A stretch of DNA of 64,000 nt from Aotearoamyces nothofagi (taxonomy: Eukaryota > Ascomycota > Leotiomycetes > Leotiales > Tympanidaceae). The stretch lies in the NCBI GenBank assembly GCA_015345905.1, contig JADDTR010000002.1, forward strand, positions 186,001 to 250,000. Reading direction: 5' to 3'. Shown here piece after piece: positions 11,278 to 23,115 of this stretch (its first letter is position 1; every line of letters begins with the position of its first letter). The translations under genes and the position numbers were made by a program. The notes under the pieces were generated by a model. It worked only from the letters and a program-made list of their open reading frames with translations. It ran no database searches and was not told the DNA's origin.

Positions 11278-12518
11278 CTACTCTATTCGCCTAGGCAAGC
11301 CCAGTTTCTCAGCTTCCTCAACAATTACTCGCACAATCGAACTCTTCAAATCTTCCTTTGTAGGCGACCAGCCTAATAAGCTCCGTGCTCTTGCCGCCGT
11401 ACATCTAGCATTGACACCGTATAGCACGGAACCGTGCGGTGATACGGCATCAGCTTCCTGTCGACTAATTCCCATAACTTCTGCGCTTTTGAGAAACCCA
11501 TGCTCCCGTGCCAGCAAAGCGATAGTTTCGGCGACCTCACCCCAGCTCTAATAAAAATGTCAGGAAATCTAGTTGTATTCTAGAAGGGATGTTGCCCACA
11601 TACTTGTTCACCATTTTCGGCAAAGTAGTAACCGTTCTCATTCCAAAGTTTCCCACCGCCAACGTCCTCTTTCAAAGCAGATTCCACGAGCTTTAGGACC
11701 AGGCCACTAAGATCTTCTATGTGCACGGTCGACCAGCGACTTAGGCCCTTGCCAGGCCGCAATCCATGTCCCGCTTTCAAAGTCGCCTTTGTGAGATCTG
11801 GAATCTGAATACTGCGCTGATTGACCGGCCCAGTCCCTGTACCATAGATGCAGGGAGGGCATATTATTGCGGTCTTGACTTTGGAGTCTTGATGGAGTCC
11901 AAGGAGGTATTTGTCAACCGGCCGCGATGGATGGGCTTGCACTAGCTCATGAATCTTTGAGATGTTCGTAACATCGTCGAGAATTTGGTCCGAAGCTTCA
12001 CCGTAAGCACCTGCTTTGATCTCTGCGAGCGCAAAGATGCTGGCACCGGAAATCTGAATTAAACAGCCTATATATTTCATGTCAATTGCAGAAGAAAGAT
12101 GCGAATAACTACAGACGAACCTCCATTTGGTCTCTTTCCAAGACCCGTAGCTATGGACTGAACACTATTTATATGGTTTGATGATGCTAGATCTGCGAGA
12201 TAAGGGCTTCAGCATTGGATCTTGCGACGGGTTTGAATATTCTATACTCAATACAATATCAGCACCCCTTGCAGCATCTTCAACCAGACCAGCTGAGTCA
12301 AGATCTCCATCAAACAACACAACCTGGGGGTAGTTCCCAGAGATCTTCTTCCCAGTCTCCGCGTTTCTCACAAGGCAAGATATCTCATATTCTGGATGTG
12401 CATTGATTATCGTATGAAGGACCGTTCCTCCGACATAGCCACTAGCCCCAGTACTGGAAGGGTTAGATTTTGGGCAAAAGGAGAAGAAGACCCTCACTTA
12501 CATAAACAATTTGGGCAT
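11278..12518 (-). CDS. NAD(P)-dependent epimerase/dehydratase-like Rossmann protein
   Basis: Predicted cytosolic short-chain oxidoreductase of the extended (nucleotide-sugar epimerase-like) type. Five minus-strand exons, 12518-12502, 12453-12248, 12192-12121, 12067-11604 and 11547-11278, give 342 residues. The introns are 48-56 nt and all splice in frame. The first exon encodes only MPKLF plus two bases. The NAD(P)-binding motif TGASGYVGG (residues 7-15) follows directly. Later blocks are QISGASIFA, ICPPCIYG and WSTVHIEDLSGLV, as in fungal NmrA/epimerase-like proteins. No YxxxK dyad of classical form was noted. The substrate is unknown. It starts head to head with the FMN-dependent dehydrogenase gene across 905 bp, which suggests but does not prove joint control. 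Confidence 0.87.
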
Positions 12519-13423
12519 ATTGTAGGAAAGTATAGTTTGCTGGGCTGTTGAAGCTTTGCTTTTCAAATAGACTATTGCACACTGGATGAGAGATAAGATA
12601 CAGATTCTCGATGACAGAGCACATTGAAATGAGACAGATTTTCAAGATCCGACGGCTGCCCCTCGAGCATAGAAGTAGAAGTAGAAGTAGAAGGTCTGAG
12701 GGGCGTGGAAGTGGAGGCAGAAGCGGAAGCTTACCCCACTATGGTGTGCAAGTAGGTACGTGGGTCCAAGTGCCTTAGGCAAGCATTTAACCCCGTAATC
12801 TTGCATCTTGGCACTGGCATCGTGAAGAAGAAACCAAACCAAAGCATAGGCATTTCCAAAAGGCAAGCTATCACGAGCAGTACGAACCTCTACTCCACGG
12901 AGCCGTAGATCTGCAAACTCTCTACAGCCCAGTCCATCTAATGAGATATCAATAATGGACTGTTCCGCCAGACTCTGGGATTCTGAGATTCTGGCGGACC
13001 GGGCCGTTTTACCCCTTTGGACTTGTTCGCCGATGCAGATGGACTGTTTCGAGTTACGGGGTGGATAACAAGCCATGATGAGGGGGGCTTATCATGGCTG
13101 GCTATCCGGCTGGAGGTGATAGCCGATACTCTGGCTGAGCATTTTTGGAAAGCCATCGCGACGAACGATAACGATGGAAGTGGTGAGGCTCATAATTGGA
13201 TAATGGGATAATTGGGTAATTGGCCATGGAGGGGCTACCATGCTCAGGCTGAGGCTATATTTCTCACGACGTATCCAATGTTGACCAGACCGCGATTGCT
13301 GTTATATTCTAATCTTCATCCAATCTGTATTTTTCTGGCTCGGCAACCTTTGACATTCTGTGAACTTCGTACTGGGTGGCTAGGGCCCCATAATACGACA
13401 CCTTACTGTCGCAAAATAGCACG
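12519..13423. promoter_or_regulatory. Divergent promoter region of epimerase-like and FMN dehydrogenase genes
   Basis: This 905-bp stretch between two outward-facing gene starts has no supported gene. It holds a short AGAAGT hexamer array (about 12671-12693) just upstream of the epimerase-like gene. No specific operator was identified. Confidence 0.45.
12671..12693. repeat. Hexamer microsatellite (AGAAGT)n
   Basis: Nearly four copies of AGAAGT in the divergent promoter region. Confidence 0.8.
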
Positions 13424-14859
13424 ATGGCTAACCGGGCTCCCACGTTGGATCCCAATGTCTTCTCTATTGATGATTTAAAGGCACTAGGCAGCAAGAAGCT
13501 GCCAAAGATGTACAGAGGTACGAAATCTACTCATTGCTAGACTCCAAAATATTGAGTGCTCATGCCATTTAATGACTAGAATTCTACAATGAAGGGGCAA
13601 TGGATCTCATCACGTATATATCAAAGCCCTTCCCGTTTCGTTGTTCACGTATTGACACAAGTAAAGACTACGAGATAACGAATACGCATACAATCGTTAC
13701 AAGATTCGTCCTCGGATTCTAGTCAATGTCGATAATATCGACACTTCTACGGAGATCTTTGGCAAGAAGGTAATGTCTTACTTCGGATAGCATATTTTCT
13801 CACAATTAAGTTGATAGGTCTCCTTTCCACTAGGAATCAGCCCAACTGCTATGCACAAGCTAGCGCATCCTGATGGAGAGATCGCAACATCACGAGCGGC
13901 AGCAAAAGCTAATATCTGCATGGCGCTATCGTCCTATGCAACTACTTCCTTGGAAAATGTTGCAGCCGAGGGTGCTGGGAACCCTTATGCCATGCAAATG
14001 TGTGTATTGAAGAACCGCCAACTAACTGTGCAGCTTCTGCGTCGAGCGGAGAGTGAGTATAACCAGTGCAAAATGAACGTGAGCTGATGCTGAAATAAGA
14101 GATTAGGTGCTGGTTACAAAGCTCTTTTTCTATCTGTTGATGTACCTGTTCTTGGTCGTCGTCTCAATGAGATGCGTAATGAATTTGTGTTGCCCGAAGA
14201 TATGGAATTCCCGAACATTTTATCATCCGGGAAAGGCGAGTTCTCTACCGCTAGTAGTGACTATGATTACGGTAAGTAGAACTTGCCCTACCGTCCTTCA
14301 TCATCAAGCTTTGTCGTTCTTCGAGTATAACGTTGCGTATAGATGCATCACTCGACTGGAATAGTACTATTCCTTGGTTAAAATCCCAGACAACACTTAA
14401 AATATGGCTGAAAGGAGGTAAGACTCCTCTTCCCGCTGCTTAGAGATTCTATCTACTTAATCCACTCCAAAGTGACCACACCAGACGATGTGGAACTTGC
14501 AATTAGCTATGGAGTGGACGGGGTTATCATCTCAAATCATGGTGGACGACAATTGGATGGTATGCCTGCGGCTCTGGATGCCCTACGAGAGTGTGTTCCT
14601 GTCGCGGCAGGAAAGATCCAAATCGCAGTAGATGGGGGGATCCGAAGAGGTTCAGATATATTCAAAGCTCTAGCGATGGGGGCTCATCATTGTTTCATTG
14701 GACGAATAGCACTCTGGGGGCTGGCGGTAAGTTTTGATTTCTAGGTACGGTAAGATGAACACTAATAATGTGGACTAGTATAATGGGCAGAAAGGGGTTG
14801 ATTTGGCAATTGAATTGCTCTTGGATGAATTTAAAACGACAATGGCATTGGCTGGGTAA
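13424..14859 (+). CDS. FMN-dependent alpha-hydroxy-acid dehydrogenase/oxidase
   Basis: Predicted flavoenzyme that oxidises an L-2-hydroxy acid to the 2-oxo acid (glycolate oxidase/lactate oxidase/mandelate dehydrogenase family). Eight exons, 13424-13517, 13580-13613, 13667-13769, 13818-14052, 14107-14271, 14343-14417, 14473-14726 and 14779-14859, splice to 346 residues with no stop. Conserved features are FYNEGAMD near the N-terminus, RPRILVNV, the FMN-phosphate part DGGIRRGSD, K234 in IWLKG, and the catalytic SNHGGRQLD with H258 and R261. The tyrosine that lines the substrate site in plant glycolate oxidase (QLY) is replaced here by cysteine (QMC, C139), which may alter substrate choice. No heme domain, mitochondrial presequence or C-terminal peroxisome signal is visible, so it is likely soluble. 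An aldehyde dehydrogenase follows on the same strand. Confidence 0.92.
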
Positions 14860-15743
14860 TTTATATGTCCTATAAAAACCACTCAGATTGCTGACCTTTC
14901 CCAAGCTGTCGTTCTACAAAAGAAATCACTCAGAATCATATTTCGGTATTATCCCCTGACGGCCGGCTTAGCAAGCTATAGGCTCTTTATATATCTTAGC
15001 CCTAGAGAATCAGACACGTTGTGGTATCAAAATCTAGGTCACAGTAGGCGTCCAGTCTCAGAGTAGAATTAATGATTGCAGATCAAAGTACAACCGCAAA
15101 CATTCTACACAGTAATGAGACCTAATTTACAGATAATCCACGGGCTGAAATTGCCTTTCTTCTGCAGAATGCTGGTCTTAAGGTTGTAGAATAGATAAAT
15201 AAAGTTGTGTTGAGATACCTTGTCGTTTAAATGGTTGGAATTCTCTTCCCATGGGAGTTATGTTTTTAGCATGTTATGGAGACTACAGTATGATATCCTG
15301 ACTAAAGCTTCTTCAGATTTTCTAAACTCTGCATACATGGTTTAACATATGAGATACTATAAACTGCCACTTATAATTTATTTGGGCCATTTACGTTATC
15401 AAATTTGTCTTATCGGAGATGATGATAAATTGATAAATTGATAATCGTATTCGTATGTGTAGCGATAACGATTGGGGAAGTAATCGCGCCTGCCCTTTAA
15501 GCGGATGGACTGTTCCAGCTGAATTTCCATTTCAGAAATTGTTCTTCGATCATAGCCTTAGCACGCAAGACAAATTCGGATAGTATTTCTAAGGGGAGTC
15601 TCTTCACTCTCTCACATTCTATAACGACTTGAATTGCTCTTGCGCCCTTTCAGTCTCTGTTTCTGCCTCGCATTTCGAGATCCGGGATTCATCATCTCAA
15701 AAGACAAGTGAATTTCAAGCTTTAGCAACAAATACCTCTTTCC
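14860..15743. other. Spacer between FMN dehydrogenase and aldehyde dehydrogenase
   Basis: This 884-bp, AT-rich tandem spacer contains the 3' end of the first gene and the promoter of the second. Nothing coding is supported. Confidence 0.5.
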
Positions 15744-17351
15744 ATGTCTGACCTCTTCGCCGAGCTCATTGCTCCCAATGGGCGCAAATACAGCCAACCG
15801 CTCGGACTTTTCATCAACAATGAGTTTAGAAAAGCGAAATCCGGACAGACGATAACATCAATAAACCCAAGGTAGAAATATCTCGCATCATTGGGTCTCT
15901 ATCTCTGACTGTATTGTAACAGTGACGAGTCGGAGATTGCGACAGTTCAAGCAGCAGGCGTGGACGATGTGGACGATGCAGTTCACGCAGCTCGCAATGC
16001 CCTGAAAGCCTCCTCATGGCGTCATATTTCCCCCACAGATAGGGGAAACTTGTTGATCAAGCTCTCGGATCTTGTCGAGAAAAACAAAGACCTCTTTGCA
16101 ACTATTGAATCTTGGGATAACGGTGGGCTCAGAATGTAGTGTTGTTTTTAGACCGAAGCTAATAGTATCCCAGGAAAACCCTACACGGCCGCGCTGTCAG
16201 ATGACTTGCCAGAGGCAATTGGTACCCTGAGATATTATGGCGGTTACGCCGACAAGGTCTTTGGCCAGACAATTGAAACAACCCCCAAAAAGTTTGCGTA
16301 CACATTACGCCAGCCCATTGGTGTTGTTGGGCAGATAATACCGTGGAACTATCCTCTTAGTATGGCAGCATGGAAGTTGGGTCCCGCCCTGGCTTGTGGA
16401 AATACTGTCGTGATCAAGGCCGCAGAACAGACACCGTTAAGCATCTTATTACTAGCGACTCTCATCAAAGAAGCTGGCTTCCCTCCTGGTGTGGTCAATA
16501 TTCTGAATGGCTACGGTAAGGATGCTGGAAAAGCGATGGCGCAACATCTCGACATCGACAAGATTGCCTTTACTGGATCAACTGGAACGGCTCGCGAGAT
16601 TATGAAGATGGCAGCAGGAAACCTTAAGAACATCACGTTGGAGACGGGTGGCAAGTCACCATTACTTGTTTTTGACGATGCAGACCTGGAGCAAGCGGTG
16701 AAATGGTCTCATTTTGGAATCATGTCAAATCAGGGGCAAATTTGCACGGCGACATCCCGAATTCTTGTGCAGGACACAATTTACGATAAGTTTGTTGAGC
16801 TGTTTAAGGATACCGTTGCCTCTACTAGCACGGTAGGGGATCCTTTTCTAGAGGATACGTACCAAGGACCCCAGGTCACGAAAGCTCAGTTTGATCGCGT
16901 GCTTTCCTACATCCAAACTGGCCTATCTGAGGGAGCAACTTTGGAAGCTGGAGGAAAGGCGTACAAAAATGCCGGCGGGAAAGGATTCTTTATCGCCCCA
17001 ACTGTCTTCACTAATGTGACAGAGGAAATGACGATTTATAAGGAAGAAGTTTTTGGACCTTTTGTTACCATTTCAAGCTTCACGACCGAGGACGAAGCTG
17101 TCACAAAGGCAAACAACACGGTATATGGACTCGGAGCTGCAGTATTTACCACAGACCTAGAGAGAGCGCACAGAGTGGCAAGAGACATTGAAGCTGGCAT
17201 GGTGTGGGTCAACAGTAGCCAAGACTGCGACTGTAGGATTCCATTCGGCGGTGTTAAGCAAAGCGGAATTGGGAGAGAACTCGGACAAGCTGGACTGGAA
17301 GCATACTCGCAGATCAAGGCTATCCATATCAACATGGGGAACAAATTATAA
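15744..17351 (+). CDS. NAD(P)-dependent aldehyde dehydrogenase
   Basis: Oxidises an aldehyde to the carboxylic acid. Exons are 15744-15871, 15923-16122 and 16174-17351 (both introns 51 nt), giving 501 residues, the normal length for the ALDH1/2-like family. The oxyanion-hole asparagine N168 is in PWNYP. The cofactor loop is FTGSTGTAREI, the general base is E266 in LETGGKS, and the catalytic nucleophile is C300 in GQICTATSR. The dimer/cofactor block EEVFGPFVT and the C-terminal PFGGVKQSGIGRELG are intact. There is no N-terminal targeting peptide, so it is probably cytosolic. The substrate is not readable, but its place after a 2-hydroxy-acid dehydrogenase fits a side-chain or aromatic-acid catabolic path. 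Confidence 0.95.
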
Positions 17352-19290
17352 GGTGCTACCGTTATCAGCAGACGGCTGCGGCGCTGCGGCCATATGACTT
17401 TTCAGATCCGTCATACTGTAGATATTATTCACAAATTACCACTGACAACGCAACGGTTACCAATTTAGTAGACTAAGGATACGATGACTTATAAGCCGGA
17501 TTTCGGCGCGGGAGGACGCCGGACCAGGCCGCGATGGGCTTTCTAAAATGAAAGTTGTGCAACTTACACATTTCGGCATCCGTAACCATAACCGTTACCG
17601 TAACCTGTAGGGATCTGATTACAATCCATCAGATCCAGACATCATTCAACTCCAACTCCAACTCCAACTCCCATCTCCCAGGTGTCTGAGCATTTGAGAT
17701 TTCCCCTGCCCTCCCAACAAATACGCAGCAGAAACATCTTATATCTAGCAAAGATGCTTCTGCTCTTATGTCCCTCCTTCCTCTTTCAAGTGATACGATA
17801 CTCCCTGTCTCAACAGAAAATGATAGTAGCGCTACCTCCCCCTCCATAACCGTAACCCAATATGAAGCCGTATCCTAAAAACATAGAAACAAAAAAGAAA
17901 TAAACCATACTACCATAGGCCTGATCACGTTTATATCACGTGCAATGCCAGTAGTGTTTGGGCTCGCGACGAGATTGCCTGCCAAGGGTGGAGGCGTGCG
18001 ATGTGGAGGCTTGGCGCTTGGCAGGGAGAAGCCGGGGGCGGGGTGGGGTGGCTCTGATCCTGAAATAGAATGTAACGGATGGACGAAGCAAGGCAGAGAA
18101 AGAAAGAGAGAAAAAAAGGACAATTCCGAGCAAGCGATCAAAGTGGTAGCCGTACTGTTTTGCTACTCGCGACTCTGGTCCTCGCTGCCCGGTACTGGAG
18201 CTGGAGGCTGCGCAGGCAGACAGACAGCTGGAATGCTGCTGCTGATGGATGCCCGCGCCCTATGCTGAGCGACAACGGCTGTCTACTGCATCTATCCACC
18301 CAGCTATCAATACCCATCGCATCTCGGACTCGCCTCGATGCCAGCTCCAGAGGCGGACGAGCCGGCCAGACGAAAAGGCCATGGCGAGATCCTAAGATCC
18401 TGCAAAGACTTCCCACGCCCTTTCCCCCCCCTTTGGAATTAAGGGCTTGGGGGCGGTAGAGGGCCTCTGGGGAGGGACATAGGCCTGGGTATGGCCCCTT
18501 GCAGGAGAAGACGGGCCTATTCAGTGCATTGTTCGGTGAGTATTGCCGCAGGGAGTGCGGTCCAGGGAGTGCCAGGGAGTGCCAGGGGAGTTGCCCCGGG
18601 GAATTGGGGCGTCAAGGCAACCCTATCGGCACCTGTTTCGGGCGCCACAGCTGGGAAGGTGCGAGCTGCCTGTGCAGTGCTGTGCAGTGCTGTGCTTACG
18701 TACTCGAAGTGCTGTACAATACATTGCATTGCTTGTGCAGTGCTGCTGCCTGCACCGTTCATGCAGGAGGGTCGTGAGTGCCCTGTGCACATCAACGGCC
18801 GGGTGCCAGGACCGACAATACAGGGCAGGCAGGGCTTGCGTGCCTCCCAGGCCTTATATCCCTGTAAGTCTGTGTACTGTAGATTTTGTACTGTAGATTT
18901 GTGCTGTAGATTCGTACTGTGCTGCAGCTGCAGCTGCACCCCGGACCTCGGGCTACCCTCCCCCCTGCTCCTCGACGTATTTATTCCTCCACCTACACGA
19001 TCTTTCTCTTTCTCCTTCTCCGTCTCTTTCACTCTCCCATTCTCTGACTCTTCGTCTTCTCCTCCAGACACCACTGCATCACGCTGCAACCCAAAGCACA
19101 ACGTATCTCAAGAATACATTTGTGATTCTTCACCCTTCCTCAAAGAACCTGTGCAATCTGTCTGTAAGCCTCCCTACATTCCGTTGATTTGGTCCCTACG
19201 ACTTCCCTCCGATGCAACTCACTGGCCCTGCGAGGAACAAAGAGCTAATCTCCTATAAAAAGCCGCACAAAGACGGCTAGAATTGTCAAG
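17352..19290. other. Long low-complexity spacer
   Basis: About 1.9 kb without a supported gene. It contains CT-rich and CAACTC repeats (about 17643-17672), GC-rich low-complexity DNA, and a GTACTGTAGATTT repeat (about 18873-18922). A TATAAAAA box at 19254-19261 lies only 30 bases before the ATG of the first GPI protein gene, so it may or may not be the working TATA element. Open frames of up to 255 codons overlap each other on both strands and resemble no protein. Confidence 0.5.
18873..18922. repeat. GTACTGTAGATTT short tandem repeat
   Basis: Four imperfect copies of a 13-14 base unit (GTACTGTAGATTT with variants) end in GTACTGTGCTGC. It belongs to the group of GTACTG-containing repeats that recurs across the window. 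Confidence 0.75.
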
Positions 19291-20004
19291 ATGTTGCTCA
19301 CCAGGGTACTCGTTGCTGCCGTCACCTTCTCAGTTGCCAGTGCAGAGGTCATCTTCACTAACCCTTCCTTCGCTGGTATCACTACTGGCACTCCGTTCAA
19401 TGTCACTTGGAGCGGCAACTCTGGATCGGTTACTCTGAAGCTCAAGGATGGCCCTGCGGAGTCTCAGCTGTTGGTTGACACTATTGCTAGTAAGTAGTCT
19501 CGTCTTGAAAGTAACCTGGTTAATGGTAACTGATAACTCTTTGTTCCAGCTGGTTTGACCTCGCAGTCCTACATCTGGACTCCAGCAGCCACGATCGTCA
19601 CTGGTACCTACAACTTGGAGATCGATGATTCCAATGGAGATATCAACTACAGTATCCAGTTCACCATCACTGGTAGCGCTGCCGCATCGTCCATTGCCGC
19701 GTCTGCATCTTCTGCTGGTGCTTCCATCCTGCCTTCTATTAGCTCCAATAGCACAACTACCACACAGACACCTTATGGCAATAGCACTGCTACCAGCACC
19801 GGTTTAAGCACCGGCAAGAGCAGTATGTATCTTCTGTTTACACCCCAACATCTGGCCTGTGGGCCTACAGCCTGATGGCCTTGCTAACTGTTTCCAGACA
19901 CGCCAAGCCCAACTGCAACCGTGACTGCCTCCGAGGCAGTTCAATATGCGTCGCCATTTGCACTGGTTCTCACGGCTTTTGTGGCCATGGCCTGCCTCAA
20001 CTAA
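19291..20004 (+). CDS. Kre9/KNH-like Ser/Thr-rich GPI-anchored protein, copy 1
   Basis: Predicted cell-surface protein. Exons 19291-19489, 19550-19822 and 19898-20004 give 192 residues. The signal peptide is MLLTRVLVAAVTFSVASA. The next 100 residues are a compact beta domain with the blocks NPSFAGITTGTPFNVTW, SYIWTPAATIVTGTYNLEI and NYSIQFTI, typical of the fungal Kre9/Knh1-like N-terminal family (cell-wall beta-1,6-glucan related). A Ser/Thr/Ala-rich stalk with NST sites follows. The C-terminus is a hydrophobic GPI-signal-like tail (FALVLTAFVAMACLN). A paralogue lies 1.6 kb downstream on the same strand. The role in wall structure or adhesion is inferred from the family only. Confidence 0.85.
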
Positions 20005-21580
20005 GCTAGCACTGGACGCCCTTACGCTAGAGCATTTTGTTTGGCGTTGTGTCAGCTTGGTTTTGCTTTACTGGTGGCGTCAACGAGCATTGTGCTTCCT
20101 AGAGGATTTGATTCTTGTAGCGACTTATGGAGAAATAATAAATGAGAGGGCATGGAAGGAAGAAATCATGACGGGCTGTGTTAATACTTGGCTGGGCTCG
20201 AACTCTATGTACAGGGAGTGAGTCGCTGGCCGGCACGATGCATATGTGAAGCGAGACGCAACCTCGGTTGCTATAGAGTAGAAATAGCTTAGGATTATAC
20301 AACGGAAATGAATAGAGTACAGCATACACCGAGCGGGATTTGTGGATGTTCTGAAGAGGATGCTGACAGCGGCACGGGGCAACAGTGATATGAGACTGTG
20401 TCGATGATGACGACACTGGAGATGTGCTTCCCGACGGTGTGTGGTTGTCAGGCCAAAAGCTAGCAGAGACGTTGGGAAGATGGGCGAGAACCAGTTTAAG
20501 GTTAGTTGGCATATAGCATGGACCGTAAGTACAGTAAGTACAGCAGCATAGACGGGGGGGCCGGCCAGTGGCTGTGGCTGTGGAGCACAGTTACGGGTTA
20601 GTGGTGTGCCTGGCGGTTCAGGTACGGGCGAGCTAACACGCAACGGGGACAAGGTACGAGGTAGCGAGTTGGGGTGTGAGAATAGGGACAGGGGTAGGAA
20701 TAGGAATAGGAATAGGGCCCGGGTGTCCGCGTTACTACGGGGACTGCGACTGGACTGGACTGGACTGTGGTGACTGTGACTGACAGCGACCACGCCCGGC
20801 GTGACTGGGCACGGGGATACGGTACTCACTGCTAATGTCCAGTCCAGTAAGTCAGGACAGGACAGGGCAGGACAGGACAGGACAGGGCAGGACATGGTAG
20901 GACAGGACGGGGCAGGACAGGACAGGATCAACTTATCCCCGACCGACTTAAGCTTTATTTACAGCTCCACACCTCGCTAACTACCTTATTTACTGTCTGC
21001 TCATTGTACAGAGGTACAATACATTGTACACTCGCGCACCACTGCCACATCCAGTGCAGGACTGTCTGCAAGCCAGCTGTGATCTTGGCCAACTCGGCTG
21101 GTACTCCGACGGCGATGCACAGGCGAGTATACAATACAGACAAGGACAGGCAGGAGCACGCCCAGGCGCAATTGCGTGCGCGCGCGAGCCTCGATGGCCT
21201 CAGCATCGTATCGTGCGGGAAGGCTAAGACATGCGGCATGCTACACCCTACACTGCCCTCCCGTCTAGAGGCGCGCACCTAATTTCTCCATTCGGCCTGC
21301 CTAGGGACACAAATAGGCAGTGCGAGCTTGGGCCGGTGGTAGGGTAGGCACTCGGTACGGTAGGTACACGGGGACGGTAATACTTAATCTCCATCTTCTG
21401 CTGCCCTCCCATCCAGCGCGCCCCCTTCGCTCCACCACTCCTACATTCCCGAATGCCTTGCAAATAACCCTCACACTTCGTGCATTTCAACGGCTTGCTC
21501 TGATCCTGATACCCGTCTGCTCCTGTATACATCACATCACCCAGGCATACCAAGCTACACATCGTCGCCCTGCTCTCACG
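20005..21580. other. Repeat-rich spacer between the two GPI protein genes
   Basis: This 1.58-kb stretch contains an AGGAAT array (about 20693-20717), a GACTG array (about 20745-20767), a GGACA array (about 20853-20928) and several TGTAC-containing motifs (about 20998-21035). A minus-strand open frame of 268 codons spans the arrays but has only simple-repeat composition, so I do not call it a gene. Confidence 0.55.
20853..20928. repeat. Pentamer satellite (GGACA/GGGCA)n
   Basis: About fifteen head-to-tail units of GGACA and GGGCA with a few changes. It is a simple minisatellite between the paralogous GPI protein genes. Confidence 0.85.
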
Positions 21581-22300
21581 ATGCGCTTCTCCACTGCCGT
21601 CTTCCTCGCGGCCTCTGCAGCTCTCGTAGCCGCGCAGAACGCCTTCACGAGAACCTCGTATACTGGAATCACTGCGGGAACACCAATCAACATCACCTGG
21701 ACGCCAACAACGACAGGAACCATCAGTCTGGTGTTGGTTGAAGGCGACTCGAGCGATCTCAAGCCCGTCTCCACCATCGCAGGTAAGTCGCCGTGCCAAG
21801 CCGAATTTCTCCAGCTTGGATGCTGATACCGTTCGTTCTCTCTAGCAAGCATTGACAACAGCGGCTCATACGTTTGGACGCCTGCTTCTACCATCGTGGC
21901 CGGCAGCGACTACGCGCTCGAGATCATTGATGACGGAAACACGAACATCTACAACTACACGCCTCTATTCTCGATTGACTCCTCCGTGACTGCTTCTGCC
22001 TCTGCCTCTGCCTCTGCATCCGGCTCTGTCTCTGCTGCTTCTGTCTCTTCCTCCGCTGCCAGCTCTGGCGCATCTAGCACCGAATCTTCCGCAGCAACAA
22101 CGTCCGGGAGTTCGGCTAGTTCTGCTAGCAATGCGTCAACTACAGTCTCCTCGAGCAAGGGATCAACAAAGACTTCAGCTTCAAGCACGACCACTACCTC
22201 GGCTGCCACGACGAGTTTGAGCAGTGCTGCCGCGCCCACGGGTGCAGTGGTTGGTGCAGGTATGCTTGGCTTGGTGGGTGCAGTCATGTTGGCTCTGTAA
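21581..22300 (+). CDS. Kre9/KNH-like Ser/Thr-rich GPI-anchored protein, copy 2
   Basis: Paralogue of the upstream GPI protein. Exons 21581-21782 and 21846-22300 give 218 residues. The signal peptide is MRFSTAVFLAASAALVAAQ. The beta domain has TSYTGITAGTPINITW, SYVWTPASTIVAGSDYALEI and FSIDSS, matching copy 1 block by block, and the first intron falls at the same place in the domain. The stalk is longer and made almost only of Ser, Ala and Thr. The end is a GPI-signal-like hydrophobic tail (GAVVGAGMLGLVGAVMLAL). Copy 1 has a second intron before its tail that copy 2 lacks. The protein is expected at the plasma membrane or in the wall. Confidence 0.88.
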
Positions 22301-23115
22301 ATAGGAGGATTAGGGGTGATAAAAGCGAGTTGGTGACGAAGTATTTAATTTTGTTGTTAATGATGTTGGAAATACCGTACATACTTTGCATATGGGGTCG
22401 GTTGAACTCTGGTGGATATTTAGCGTTGCGACTTGCCTTTATGGCAAGAGGCATCATAGCCTGTATTAACTTTACTGTGAATGTATGGATGGGGTAAAGC
22501 ATTATATATTTTCTGTCACATAGTTCCTCGTTGTCTGTCAATACTAAGATGTTCCCGAATTCTCCACCTTGATATGCGATCAAGTTGGCGTGCTGTTACC
22601 TGTCGGTGGGCGAAATGGGAAAGAACGATTTGGGGAAAAAGGGGCGTATAAAGAATTGCCGACATCAGGGTATATCAATCAATATAAACCGATTGTCTCA
22701 CAGTCAGTCACCACGAAGCAAAAAAAATACCATAAAAACAACAACATGCGACACGAAAGTACACGTGAAGAGAAGACGGGGTATCTATCATTTAACACAC
22801 TCAATCAAGAAAGCGCTCTGCCTGCCTGCCTGCCTACTCGTCATCTGATCCAGACTGCCTATCCGTAACCCGGGACAACAAAGGTATTCCTATACGGCAC
22901 ATGCAGTACAAGCAGTACATGCAGTACACCTCCCCCCCTCTCTCTACAGAGAAAAAAGAAGACCTTCCCGCGCATTCATGATCTCTAGATTGATCAAGAC
23001 GGGCCAGCCAGATCATCACGGAACGGGACAGAGCAGAGCAGAGCCTTGTGATCGGGGTGTCGCAGCTGCAGGTCTCACGACTGGCCCGCGATCACCGGCA
23101 GAGCTACCCGGCCCT
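22301..23115. other. Convergent spacer after the GPI protein genes
   Basis: About 815 bp. The first half is AT-rich 3' flank. The second half holds ATGCAGTAC repeats (about 22899-22929). No gene was supported. Confidence 0.5.
22899..22929. repeat. GCAGTACAT short repeat
   Basis: Three copies of GCAGTACA(T/A) in a row, another member of the GTAC-containing repeats in spacers. Confidence 0.7.

Noticed and set aside
11580-12497. Possible broken epimerase-like gene (several short frames)
   Set aside because: Four clean introns join all pieces in frame, so the gene looks intact rather than a pseudogene.
18491-19258. Plus-strand open frame of 255 codons upstream of the first GPI gene
   Set aside because: It overlaps tandem repeats and a CT-rich leader and has no recognised domain.
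20125-20931. Minus-strand open frame of 268 codons after the first GPI gene
   Set aside because: Its N-terminal part is a translation of the GGACA satellite (repeated SCPALSCP), and the rest resembles no protein.
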